Of a stretch of 64,000 bases of DNA, positions 19,001 through 26,800 are shown in pieces (position 1 is the first letter of the stretch; every line of letters starts with the position of its first letter). The notes beneath the pieces are model-generated. The model was not told where the DNA came from. It saw only the letters and a program-made list of their open reading frames with translations, and searched no databases. Source of the stretch: Deltaproteobacteria bacterium (GTDB lineage: Bacteria; Myxococcota_A; Polyangia; Polyangiales; Polyangiaceae). The stretch covers positions 40,871 through 104,870 of the forward strand of contig JACRCQ010000057.1 of the NCBI GenBank assembly GCA_016218915.1, given 5' to 3'. Both the position numbers and the translations under genes were made by a program.

Positions 19001-19670
19001 ATTGCGCACCGTCAACCGCTGGCAGCCGCGCTACGTAGTGTTCTCCGGAATCGCCGGAGGACTCGATCGAGAGGGGCTCGCTCAGGGTGACGTTGTCCTG
19101 TCGGAATCAGTCTGGTTCTACGATTATGGGAAGATCGACAATGGAAGGTACGTACCTCGGCATCGCGATCTGTTTGCGGTGGACGCGTCGCTGTTCAATT
19201 CGGCGGTGAGCTTCCACGGTTCTTGCCCCGCGCTTGCAGCTCCCAGCGTCGTCCCTCCTCGTCCGGACCATACTCCGAAGCTGGTCAAAGGGCTCATCGG
19301 CTCGGGCGACAAGGTCATCGACGACCTGAGTCAGGACTTCGCGAAATCCATTGTTGGAGCGCGCCCCGATCTCCAAGCCGTTGAGATGGAGGCCGCTGGC
19401 GCATGCGCAGCCATCCAGTATCTCCGGGATGAAGGGCGAAACGTGGGTTTCATCATGGTTCGCGGCATTTCCGACATGCCGAAAGCTTTGCCGAGCTCGG
19501 TCGTGATTGCGTCAGGGGAAGCACCTCTTTCGCAGACACAGCAGCGGGACAACTGGAAGCCGTACGCGTCGGCTATCGCTGCTAGGTTCGTGGTGGACTG
19601 GATTGCCTCGGACCGATGGCCCCTCGCCCCCCGCTCCGCTTCCCAGGGGAACGGTGCGGCGCGGGACTGA
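16017..19670 (+). CDS. TPR protein with C-terminal nucleoside phosphorylase/nucleosidase domain, candidate defence effector
   Basis: A 1217-aa protein. Residues 1-~900 are almost wholly helical; those from ~690 include TPR-like repeats (AHALELASILHQAELPRESERF; AVALMELGKLDDARVALSHILEEEP). A linker follows, then a PNP_UDP_1 fold from about residue 925: VAIITALDVEYNAV, the GIAGGL ligand loop (1011-1016), VEMEAAG with E1125, and VRGISD with D1153, the usual catalytic acid. The active-site residues therefore appear intact. Related domains act as effectors in conflict systems, for example the ATP-nucleosidase of Detocs and PNP domains attached to STAND proteins. A plausible job is sensing by the repeats and cleavage of a purine nucleotide on infection. 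It is a single gene, 65 nt after the WYL regulator. Effector function is inference. Confidence 0.8.
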   Translation: MQHREPSFADPTNPNIRKQRMEALLSSWRRYPNWLQVDGPVYRRGAEDETGLTAEDTKVWRDVLRTAEPVPPRTLLQGLRSHAELAGVSVDDLVRDRAVMIVGDRVACRWRKSQGGAVSTLEGHQWTLRVRAADYDAARLEAVLRRRFGEVELRGEIYVARIPLHGSLDAVTLLLECCLEEPDLAYRAWRVSRALEIGDAFLSQLTASVRRSLAASLANELSSALASLSAQVDLQLEWFAEGIEGSSAVEHRSGLPPSRLTALLEAEFCLQHSHQEIADQYYEDLAWAFALVGECLQIGELLKQLPPGRTFEALVDAIAHSRPEMVATYVWHPAFHAEGAFALLQLSQQIQYAPSNTLELHPEWLEVQRLGRAQILLGDRLLDPASALALGVRDEGQSLVRTHVDAYSDPFRPQALDSQTIAELWRQALSLPDRKKDTVDALECFLAGDRKLSDAAMAFGLRIVGVLREIDSAEAARAARAIVSGYVSSLMLQPSVFSLPDLLPAIGPPLDEIRATLASSDPTTYAKWLRPFDLTDYLQRARSQEPPDRIDSRTVTPFYDVPRAIRSHTHMLIAQALTTENFELALDAALECVAADVRADIVLHAFSWSDLAQTTEYRRVEGLTPLFVGIGMLLSRSERGLELLSGLLACDPEAHILAYVRIGARDSEPLTRLLDPVLRNRLNAELSAARGIALGHALELASILHQAELPRESERFARKTIEICCGLESHHRQNYLDAAYAILAGALAQQEMWAELVELDPRIDGRTQALFVRSVKAVALMELGKLDDARVALSHILEEEPHHHGALINLTACLVRAEDWLAAIDAAERAKAIVAPQQWDNLLINEAIARDKVGDRFTADSLLKKISPRARRRPDIQELQSRVGANQHGRPSALVEFEPPATGSVPKSAVDVPESAAPRQQSEPIDVAIITALDVEYNAVRERLTECRAAPKHEQIPDMWGWTLGTIAKTDGSGAHRVVLAMAGRSGNLQSFMVTLRTVNRWQPRYVVFSGIAGGLDREGLAQGDVVLSESVWFYDYGKIDNGRYVPRHRDLFAVDASLFNSAVSFHGSCPALAAPSVVPPRPDHTPKLVKGLIGSGDKVIDDLSQDFAKSIVGARPDLQAVEMEAAGACAAIQYLRDEGRNVGFIMVRGISDMPKALPSSVVIASGEAPLSQTQQRDNWKPYASAIAARFVVDWIASDRWPLAPRSASQGNGAARD

Positions 19671-19740
19671 GCGACGATTCCACCCAAAAATCGCTGCTGG
19701 ACCTGTCCCATTCCGCCCTCCGGATCCGCGTCATCTAAGT

Positions 19741-19947
19741 ATGGCCCCCAATCCCGTCGCCGCGGCGCCCCCCACGGCCGCCGTGCGTGCAACCACCACG
19801 AACGCGGAACGCACTGACCTCCGCCGACGCCTGAACGAGGCCGCCGACGTCATCGCCGACGCCCTGCTGGACCTGATCCTTCAGGACCGACGGCGGCATC
19901 GGGTCGGAGGTACGAACCTCACGCGCGGAGCCGAAAAGAATGTCTGA
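19741..19947 (+). CDS. Small protein opening the serine-recombinase cassette
   Basis: A 68-aa protein: Ala/Pro-rich start, then TDLRRRLNEAADVIADALLDL (one amphipathic helix) and a basic tail. The start is the ATG at 19741; longer readings of the frame overlap the previous gene. Its stop overlaps the ATG of the DUF2924 gene by 8 nt, so translation is coupled. Short helical proteins often stand first in DUF2924-recombinase cassettes. Function unknown, possibly an accessory for recombination directionality. Confidence 0.5.
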   Translation: MAPNPVAAAPPTAAVRATTTNAERTDLRRRLNEAADVIADALLDLILQDRRRHRVGGTNLTRGAEKNV

Positions 19948-20572
19948 GCGCGCGGCTTCTCTCACCTTGTCTTCCGGCCCGTCAGAAGCCGTCATGTCGC
20001 TCCAGCCCAGCGAATCAGCGGGCGGAGACGGAGGCGAGATGGCGACGAATGTCCTTCAACGAGCGCGAACCGCGATGCACGAGCTCCCCAACGCGCCAGC
20101 GCAGATGGCAGCGCTCGATCGCATGAGCGTGGACGAGCTGGCCGAGAAGTTTCGCGAGCTCTACGGAGAGCCGACCCGGACCCGGAACAAGCCCTACTTG
20201 CGCAAGCGCTTGATGTGGCGCATCCAGGAGCTGTCCGAAGGTGGCCTGTCGCTCAGGGCGCGCGCAAAGATCGACGAGCTCGGAGACGAGTTCCCCGAGC
20301 GTTGGCGCATGCGGCAGGCGGCGTCATCGGGGCTCCCCGCGCCGTCGGTGGACTCGCGCCTGCCAGCTCCAGGCTGCACCATCGAGAAGACCCATGACGG
20401 AACGCTCCATCGCGTGACCGTGCTCGAGGACGGCTTCGAGTACCAGGGCGAAGCCTTCCGATCCCTGTCTGCGATCGCGAAGCGCATCACGGGCACCAAC
20501 TGGAACGGGTTCACGTTCTTCGGGCTCAAGGCGACGACGCGGGCCCCACAACCGGAAGGCGGCCACCCGTGA
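19940..20572 (+). CDS. DUF2924 family protein
   Basis: A 210-aa protein. From about residue 55: ALDRMSVDELAEKFRELYGEP, then NKPYLRKRLMWRIQEL and GGLSLRARAKI, and at the end VTVLEDGFEYQGEAFRSLS and AIAKRITGTNWNGFTFFGL. This is the complete DUF2924 signature, whose members almost always precede a large serine recombinase in proteobacterial mobile elements. The biochemical role is not established; an accessory or directionality factor is the usual guess. The first ~35 residues are Ser-rich and may belong to a long start; ATG codons near 19994 or 20039 are alternatives. Confidence 0.9.
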   Translation: MSERAASLTLSSGPSEAVMSLQPSESAGGDGGEMATNVLQRARTAMHELPNAPAQMAALDRMSVDELAEKFRELYGEPTRTRNKPYLRKRLMWRIQELSEGGLSLRARAKIDELGDEFPERWRMRQAASSGLPAPSVDSRLPAPGCTIEKTHDGTLHRVTVLEDGFEYQGEAFRSLSAIAKRITGTNWNGFTFFGLKATTRAPQPEGGHP

Positions 20573-20751
20573 GCGGCGGCATCCCCTTCCATTCGACGCG
20601 CATGGGCCAGCGCTTCTACGAGTCGACGTTGCCGGAGCTGGTCCGCGAGCTGAAGCGCCTCAACCAGAACCTCGAACGGCTCCTCGAGGTCGCCAACACC
20701 GACGATCAGCCAGCGCCCGAGGCGGGCGAGAAGGGAGGGCCCCGTCCATGA
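20569..20751 (+). CDS. Small coiled-coil protein of the recombinase cassette
   Basis: A 60-aa protein from a GTG at 20569 that overlaps the DUF2924 stop by 4 nt; its own stop overlaps the recombinase ATG (ATGA). The core is GQRFYESTLPELVRELKRLNQNLERLLEV, an amphipathic helix suited to a short coiled coil. A disordered acidic tail follows. The tight overlaps on both sides make it a real cassette member. Function unknown. Confidence 0.65.
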   Translation: MSGGIPFHSTRMGQRFYESTLPELVRELKRLNQNLERLLEVANTDDQPAPEAGEKGGPRP

Positions 20752-22313
20752 AGCAACGTGCTGCGAGGCCGCAAGTGCAACCGGGCGCGAAGCGCTGCGC
20801 CATCTACACCCGCAAGTCGACCACGATGGGGCTCGAACAGGAGTTCAACTCGCTGGACGCGCAGCGCGAGGCCTGTCTCGGGTACATCAAGCGCCAGCCC
20901 GGCTGGGCGGTCGTCGAGGAGCGCTACGACGATGGGGGCTTCACCGGCGCGAACACCGAGCGGCCAGCCTTCCAGCGGCTGCTCGCCGACATCGACGCGG
21001 GCAAGATCGACGTGGTCGTGGTCTACAAGGTCGACCGGCTCTCGCGCTCGCTCCTCGACTTCGCGAAGGTGATGGAGCGCTTCAACGCCAGCGGCGCGTC
21101 GTTCGTGTCGGTCACGCAGAACTTCTCCACGGCCGATGCGATGGGGCGGCTGACGCTCAACATGCTGATGTCGTTCGCTGAATTTGAGCGCGAAATGATA
21201 GCCGAACGGACGCGCGACAAGATCGCTGCGTCGCGGCGAAAGGGCAAGTGGACCGGTGGTCGTGTCCCCTTCGGCTACGAGGTGCACGACAAGAAGCTGG
21301 TGATCAACGAGCTCGCGGCCCAGGTCGTGCGAGAGGCCTTCGAGCTGTTCATCAAGCACCGGCGCATGTTCGTGGTTGCGTGCGCCCTGAACGAGCTGGG
21401 GCATCTGCGTAGCCTGGAACACGTGCGCGATCGCGAGCTCCTGTTCTGGACCAAGGACTCGATCGCACGACTACTCCGGAGCCCTATCTACGCGGGGCTG
21501 ATGCCCTACGGCAGCGAGCTGCACCAGGGGGAGCACCCAGCGATCATCGACAAGGACACGTATCAACGGGTCCAGCGCATCCTCGCGGGCGCCGAACGCG
21601 AGACCACGTTTCACGGCGTCAACCAGGAGTACCTGCTGCGCGGCCTGCTCAAGTGCGGGCTGTGCGACGGCGCGATGTCTCCAGGATCCACGCGAAAAGG
21701 CGACCGCGAATACAGGTACTACAGATGTTGCACGCGCGACAAACACGGCAAGGACAAGTGCGCGGCGGGTCTGCTTCCGGCGGGGGCGATCGAGGCCCAC
21801 GTTGTCGAACGCATCGCCGAGGCAGCGGCCGACCCCACGCTTGCGAAGCTCGCCAAGCAATGCCTCGACGCCCGCATCAAGGCGCGCCGCGAGCTGTTCG
21901 AGAAGAAGCGCGCTCGACTCCCGGCGGCGATCGCGGCAGCATCGGCGAACGCGGCGAAGCTCACGGACCAGCTGCTGCAGGTCGAGGGCTCGACGCGGAC
22001 GATCGTTGAGCAGCGGCTTCAGGCAGAGAGCGCGAAGCTTGCCGCTGCGGAACTCCAGCTGGCCGAGGCAGAGCGGGCCCTCGATGCCCTCCCGGATGCG
22101 GAGCGCGAAGCAGCCTGGGTCAACGACGCTCTCGCTCATTTCGGGGAGCTTTGGGCCACGCTTAACGTGCCCAACCGGGGTCGCCTGCTCCGCGCCCTGG
22201 TCGACCATGTGGTCGTGAACGAACGCACGAACGCCGTCGAGGTGCATCTAGTCGACTTCTCGGCCGCGATCGAGGTGCCCGCCGACACGACGAACCCGCA
22301 GGAGGCAGCATGA
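20748..22313 (+). CDS. Large serine recombinase (site-specific integrase)
   Basis: A 521-aa protein. The N-terminal resolvase domain shows AIYTRKST with catalytic Ser24, an NSLDAQREAC word, VVVYKVDRLSRSL and FAEFEREMIAERTRD. The recombinase domain follows (FGYEV...; SIARLLRSPIYAG), then a zinc ribbon (LLKCGLCDGAM ... CCTRDKHGKDKC) at about residues 300-340 and a long Ala/Leu/Glu coiled coil. These enzymes integrate and excise elements between short att sites without host factors. It is the fourth of five overlapping genes. I did not find its att sites. The defence array begins 1.3 kb downstream, so this enzyme is the likely means by which the cargo moved. Confidence 0.95.
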   Translation: MKQRAARPQVQPGAKRCAIYTRKSTTMGLEQEFNSLDAQREACLGYIKRQPGWAVVEERYDDGGFTGANTERPAFQRLLADIDAGKIDVVVVYKVDRLSRSLLDFAKVMERFNASGASFVSVTQNFSTADAMGRLTLNMLMSFAEFEREMIAERTRDKIAASRRKGKWTGGRVPFGYEVHDKKLVINELAAQVVREAFELFIKHRRMFVVACALNELGHLRSLEHVRDRELLFWTKDSIARLLRSPIYAGLMPYGSELHQGEHPAIIDKDTYQRVQRILAGAERETTFHGVNQEYLLRGLLKCGLCDGAMSPGSTRKGDREYRYYRCCTRDKHGKDKCAAGLLPAGAIEAHVVERIAEAAADPTLAKLAKQCLDARIKARRELFEKKRARLPAAIAAASANAAKLTDQLLQVEGSTRTIVEQRLQAESAKLAAAELQLAEAERALDALPDAEREAAWVNDALAHFGELWATLNVPNRGRLLRALVDHVVVNERTNAVEVHLVDFSAAIEVPADTTNPQEAA

Positions 22314-22741
22314 GCTCGCAAGAAAACGAGGCCCCTCAGTTCCGGCGTGTGATCGCCGGCACGCTGTTCCGAAGCAAGGGGCGGGGCGTGCGCTTCGATG
22401 CCGAAGCGCCGCCGCCGAAGCCAGAGCCAGTGCGCCGTCCCGCGCGCGTGGCGCAGATGCTCGCGCTTGCGCACAAGATCCAGGACGCGATCGATCGCGG
22501 GGCAGTTCCCGATCGGGCCACGGTCGCGCGGCGGCTCGGATTCACGCGCGCGAGGGTCACCCAGCTGCTCGACCTCGTGCTGCTGGCGCCGGAGATCCAA
22601 GAGCACCTGCTGCAGCTCGAGGCGATCGACGGGATCGAGCCGGCGGCAGAGCGGGCGTTACGGTCCGCGACGCGCCTCGCAATATGGGTCGATCAGAGGC
22701 GGGTGCTCGGGCAGCTCCGATCTCCACAGCGTCGACCGTGA
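22310..22741 (+). CDS. HTH accessory protein of the recombinase cassette
   Basis: A 143-aa protein whose ATG overlaps the recombinase stop (ATGA). After a basic N-terminus, residues about 40-85 (AHKIQDAIDRGAVPDRATVARRLGFTRARVTQLLDLVLL) are a clear helix-turn-helix; a helical tail follows. Small HTH proteins regularly follow the recombinase in DUF2924 cassettes and may be regulators or excision factors. No DNA target is known. Confidence 0.75.
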   Translation: MSSQENEAPQFRRVIAGTLFRSKGRGVRFDAEAPPPKPEPVRRPARVAQMLALAHKIQDAIDRGAVPDRATVARRLGFTRARVTQLLDLVLLAPEIQEHLLQLEAIDGIEPAAERALRSATRLAIWVDQRRVLGQLRSPQRRP

Positions 22742-22882
22742 CCGAGGCCCCTGCGGGACCGAAGCCGACGCATCAGCACTGAAAGCTTGATTTCCCGCCC
22801 ATATCGCACAGCTTGACAGCCGTTCAGTCGCGTGAGACCATTCTTATATGCAGTGCTCATACGACGCAGGTGAGAGCCGATC

Positions 22883-23263
22883 ATGACCGGTACCGAGATC
22901 CGGCAACTGCGCTCCAGCCTGGGAATGGACCCCACGCGCTTCGCCCAGCTGCTCGGCATCCATCCCTCGAGTCTGTACCGCTGGGAGGCTGCGGGCGAGC
23001 TCCAAATCAGGGTTGAGCCGTTTCAATCTCAGGTCCTCGCCGCGCTGCAGCAGCAGGTCGCGCAACGTCAGGCGCCAGCTCAGGCGGATCTCGGACAAGC
23101 CATTCTCGCAGGCCTGCTCATTGGTGGCGGCCTCCTCGGGCTGTACAAGCTCCTGGAGGCGGTCTTCGATGAGCCGAAACCTCGGCGAAAACGAGTCGCC
23201 GTCGGCGGCGCCACGGGGGCGCAGCGGAGAAGATCTCCAGCGAAGAATAGGAGAGGATCATGA
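22883..23263 (+). CDS. Xre-like HTH protein with a C-terminal membrane segment
   Basis: A 126-aa protein. Residues 1-45 (EIRQLRSSLGMDPTRFAQLL; HPSSLYRWE) form an Xre/Cro-type HTH. A Gln-rich linker leads to ILAGLLIGGGLLGLYKLLEAVF (about 75-95), a single transmembrane helix, and then a highly basic tail. DNA-binding proteins tethered to the membrane are unusual; it could be a one-component sensor linked to envelope state. It overlaps the next gene (ATGA), which codes a 41-aa membrane peptide. GGTGAG precedes the ATG. Confidence 0.7.
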   Translation: MTGTEIRQLRSSLGMDPTRFAQLLGIHPSSLYRWEAAGELQIRVEPFQSQVLAALQQQVAQRQAPAQADLGQAILAGLLIGGGLLGLYKLLEAVFDEPKPRRKRVAVGGATGAQRRRSPAKNRRGS

Positions 23264-23385
23264 AGATGATCGTCCGTCGCGAAGCAACGGTTGTGCGAGT
23301 GCCCAACACGTCGAAGGCCTTCTTTCAGGCCGCCGGCTTGTTCGCACTCGCGGGACTTGTGCTCGCCCTTCTGAACGACCGGTAG
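23260..23385 (+). CDS. 41-aa single-span membrane peptide
   Basis: The ATG at 23260 overlaps the stop of the HTH-membrane gene and has GGAGAGG upstream. The peptide has a basic N-terminus, then FFQAAGLFALAGLVLALL as one transmembrane helix, and ends in NDR. Translational coupling supports expression. It may pair with the membrane helix of the preceding protein or act as a small toxin; the sequence does not decide. Confidence 0.5.
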   Translation: MKMIVRREATVVRVPNTSKAFFQAAGLFALAGLVLALLNDR

Positions 23386-23458
23386 TCACCCGGGGGGCGA
23401 TGCGTTGGCGCGCATTGCCTCCCCTCCTTTTTCGCTCACCCCCAGGCATTTCGCAAGC

Positions 23459-23474
23459 ATCAACGCGCGTTGAT
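23459..23474. promoter_or_regulatory. Perfect 16-bp palindrome upstream of the defence operon
   Basis: ATCAACGCGCGTTGAT is fully self-complementary. It lies 109 bp before the first gene of the operon, in a 197-bp gap with no ORF. A related GCGTTGGCGCGC word occurs about 50 bp upstream. It is a good candidate operator for one of the HTH proteins just upstream. Confidence 0.5.
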
Positions 23475-23582
23475 CCGAACCGCGCACCGAGCGCTGTCGT
23501 CGCTTGCTTGCACGCCCGAGACGGCCGTACTCTTGGCATCCGTTGGAAACCTTTTCCGCCGCTTGCCTGAGGGAGCCGCGCC

Positions 23583-23825
23583 ATGCCCGATGAAGTGCTG
23601 ACCGTCGCCGAGGTCGCCGACATGCTCAAGGTCGCGGCGAAAACGATCTACACGATGGCGCAGAACGCCGAGCTCCCGTGCTTCAAGGTGCGGGGCCAGT
23701 GGCGCTTCCGACGCCAGGACATCGATGCGTGGATCGCGTCGCAGATGGATCGGCCGGTGCCCACAGCAGCTTCGAAGCCGCCATCGCAACGAGGGAAGCG
23801 CAAGGCCGGGAAGGAGCGCGCATGA
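23583..23825 (+). CDS. Excisionase-like MerR-type HTH protein
   Basis: An 80-aa protein: LTVAEVADMLKVAAKTIYTM, then CFKVRGQWRFRRQDIDAWI, the standard HTH_17 (excisionase/MerR-like) fold, plus a basic tail. GAGGGAG stands before the ATG. Its stop overlaps the start of the 1720-aa helicase (ATGA), so it heads the defence operon. It is more likely the operon's regulator than an excisionase, although small HTH_17 proteins with either role look alike. The 16-bp palindrome upstream could be its site. Confidence 0.8.
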   Translation: MPDEVLTVAEVADMLKVAAKTIYTMAQNAELPCFKVRGQWRFRRQDIDAWIASQMDRPVPTAASKPPSQRGKRKAGKERA

Positions 23826-26800
23826 ACATCTTCCGTCTTCGCAACCTTCTCGTCGACGACTACGCCGAGTACGTCCGCTCCTTCGTGAAGATCGCTGACG
23901 AACGCATCGGCAACGCGGTCGCACACGCGATGCAGGATGGCGTGCTCTGGCCCGAGCCCCTGCTCCAGGTGAGCCCCGCCTTCGAGTTCGGCGAGTCGCT
24001 CGAGGAGCTCGTGGCGCGCAACGAACTCCACCCGGAGGCGCTGCGGATCTTCACGCGCAAGAAGGAGAACGGACAGGTTCTCGGACCGATCAGGCTGTTC
24101 CGCCACCAGGTCCAAGGGCTGCGGGCCGCCAGGGAACGGCAGCCCTACGTGCTCACGACGGGCACTGGTTCTGGCAAGAGCCTGTCGTACATCGTGCCGA
24201 TCGTCGACGACGCCCTTCGGCGCCCCGAGCGCGGAAAGCTCAAGGCGATCGTCGTGTACCCGATGAACGCCCTGGCGAACAGCCAGCTCGGGGAGCTGCA
24301 GAAGTACCTGAGCTACGGGTACAACGAGCCGCCGGTAACGTTCGATCGTTACACGGGGCAGGAGCAGGACGCGGAACGCGAGCGGATCCTGAACAGTCCG
24401 CCGGACATCCTGCTGACCAACTACATGATGCTCGAGCTGATGCTCACGCGGCCGCGCGAGGCACCGCTGGTTCGGGCTGCGGCAGGCCTGCGCTTCCTCG
24501 TCTTCGATGAGCTGCACACGTACCGAGGCAGACAGGGCGCCGACGTCGCGATGCTGATCAGGCGCGCGAGGGCAGCCTTGCAGGCAGACGATCTCCTCTG
24601 CGTCGGCACGAGCGCGACGATGTCGTCCGCTGGCACCTGGCCCGAGCAGCAGCGCGATATTGCGGGTGTCGCCAGTCGCATCTTCGGCGTGAGCGTCAAG
24701 GCCGACCACATCATTGGAGAGACGCTCCGCAGGGCGACTCCAGAGCCCGAGCCCACTGAAGCGTTCGTCGCTTCGCTGCGGGCCGTCGTCGAGGCCGGCG
24801 GCGTTGCCGAGGTCGCCACTCTGGAAGCCATGGCCGAGAACCCCCTGGTGCGCTGGATCGAGGCCGTCGCTGGCATACGCCCCGACGCCGACGGCCGCCT
24901 CGTGCGATCGCGCCCGATCCCCTACGGCGGCGAGGGCGGGATCGTGGACCAGCTCTCCGCGGCGGTGCAGCTCCCGTGGGAGGATGCCGACACCGCGCTC
25001 AGATCCGCACTGGCCTCGGCCGCGCGCACCTTCACACCGGAAGGGCGCCCGCTCTTCGGCGTGAGGCTGCACCAGTTCTTCTCGAAGGGCGATACGGTTT
25101 ACGCCTCGCCCGAGCCCGAAGATCGCCGGCACGTGACTCTCCAGGCTCAGCGATACGTGCCGGGGACGGATCGCTCCAAGGCTCTGCTCCCGCTCGCGTT
25201 CTGCCGCGAATGCGGGCAGGAATACTATCTCGTGCGTCGCGTCCATCGGCAGGACGCCTCGTTCGGCTACGTGCCGCGCGACCTCGGAGACATGTCCTCG
25301 GAGGTGGGAGACGCGGGGTTCCTCTACGTGTCGACCTCAGACCCGTGGCCCACCGATCCAACGACGCGGAATCAACGGCTGCCCGACACCTGGCTCGAAG
25401 AAGACGAGGTGACCAAGGGGCTGCAGAAGAGACTGCCTCGTGAGGTTCGAGTTCGGCCGGACACCACCGAGGCGGGAGAGGGGATTCGATGCCAGTTCAT
25501 CCCCGCGCCGTTCACCTTCTGCCTGAAGTGTGGGGTGGCATACAGCACCCGGCAGGCGCGCGACTTCGGGAAGCTTGCCACGCTCGGGTCCGAGGGCCGG
25601 AGCACCGCGACCACCATCCTGTCGCTGTCAACGATCCGACGTCTGCGCGAGGACCCCAGCGTCGAATCTGAAGCGCGCAAGCTGCTGACCTTCACCGACA
25701 ACCGACAGGACGCATCGCTCCAGGCGGGGCACTTCAACGACTTCGCAGAGCTCGGGCTCTTGCGCGCAGCGGTGGCCAGGGCCGTCGCGGGCTCGCTATC
25801 GGGAATTCGGCATGACGAGCTACCGAAACGTGTCTTCGACGCGCTCGCATTGCCGGTGGCTGTTTACGCGCAGAACCCCGAAGTCCGATTCGCGCAGCGC
25901 GAGGAAGTCGACCGCTGCCTCCGCGACGTCATCGGCTACCGGTTCTACGTCGATCTGCGACGCGGTTGGCGACTCACCTCGCCGAACCTCGAGCAGTGCG
26001 GGCTGCTGGTCGTTGACTACTCGTCACTCTCCGATCTGGTCGCGAGCGAAGGCGATTGGGGCGACACGCATCCAGCACTCGCTGGGGCCAACCCCGAGAC
26101 TCGCCAACGGGTGTGCTGCGTACTCCTCGATTATCTCAGGCGCGAGCTGGCGATCTCGGTGCAATTCCTCGACCGCGGCTACCAGGAGGCAATGACGCAG
26201 CGTTCCTACGCACATCTCACCTCCGGATGGGCGCTGCCGGAAGTGAACGATCTGGACCAGGCGACAATCGTCTTCCCGTGCCCACGACCGAAGCAGGGCA
26301 GACCCGCGTACAACTGGCGATTCCTTTCCGCGCGCGGGGCATTCGGTGCGTATCTCCGAAGGAGTGCATTCACCGCGCACCCGGAGAAGCTCAAGACAGC
26401 CGACATCGAAACGATCCTGCGAGACCTGTTCGATAAGTTGCTTCTTGCCGGATTGGTCAGCCGCAAGGAGGAACTCGATGGCGGCGTCCATGGGTATCAA
26501 GTCGGGGCCGGGACGCTGGAGTTCAAGGCAGGTGATGGGACAAGGGCGTATCACGATCCCTTGCGCGTGCCGCGCATTCCGGATGAAGGACTACGGACCA
26601 ATCCCTTCTTCGTAGACTTCTATCGCGGAGGAACCGATGCGCTTCGGGGGTTGGAGGCACGCGAGCACACCGCCCAGGTCGCGAATGACCGCCGGCAGGA
26701 ACGCGAGGAACGCTTCCGACAGGGCCTTCTCCCGATCCTGTATTGCTCCCCCACGATGGAGCTCGGCGTCGACATCGCGCAACTCGACGTCGTGGGCCTG

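Noticed and set aside
22813..22849. TTGACA and a TTATAT box upstream of the HTH-membrane gene
   Set aside because: The spacing is about 25 bp, too long for a sigma-70 promoter; no better -10 at 17 bp.
23540..23575. TTGGCATCCGTTGG before the defence operon as a sigma-54 promoter
   Set aside because: The second element lacks the GC dinucleotide at the required spacing.
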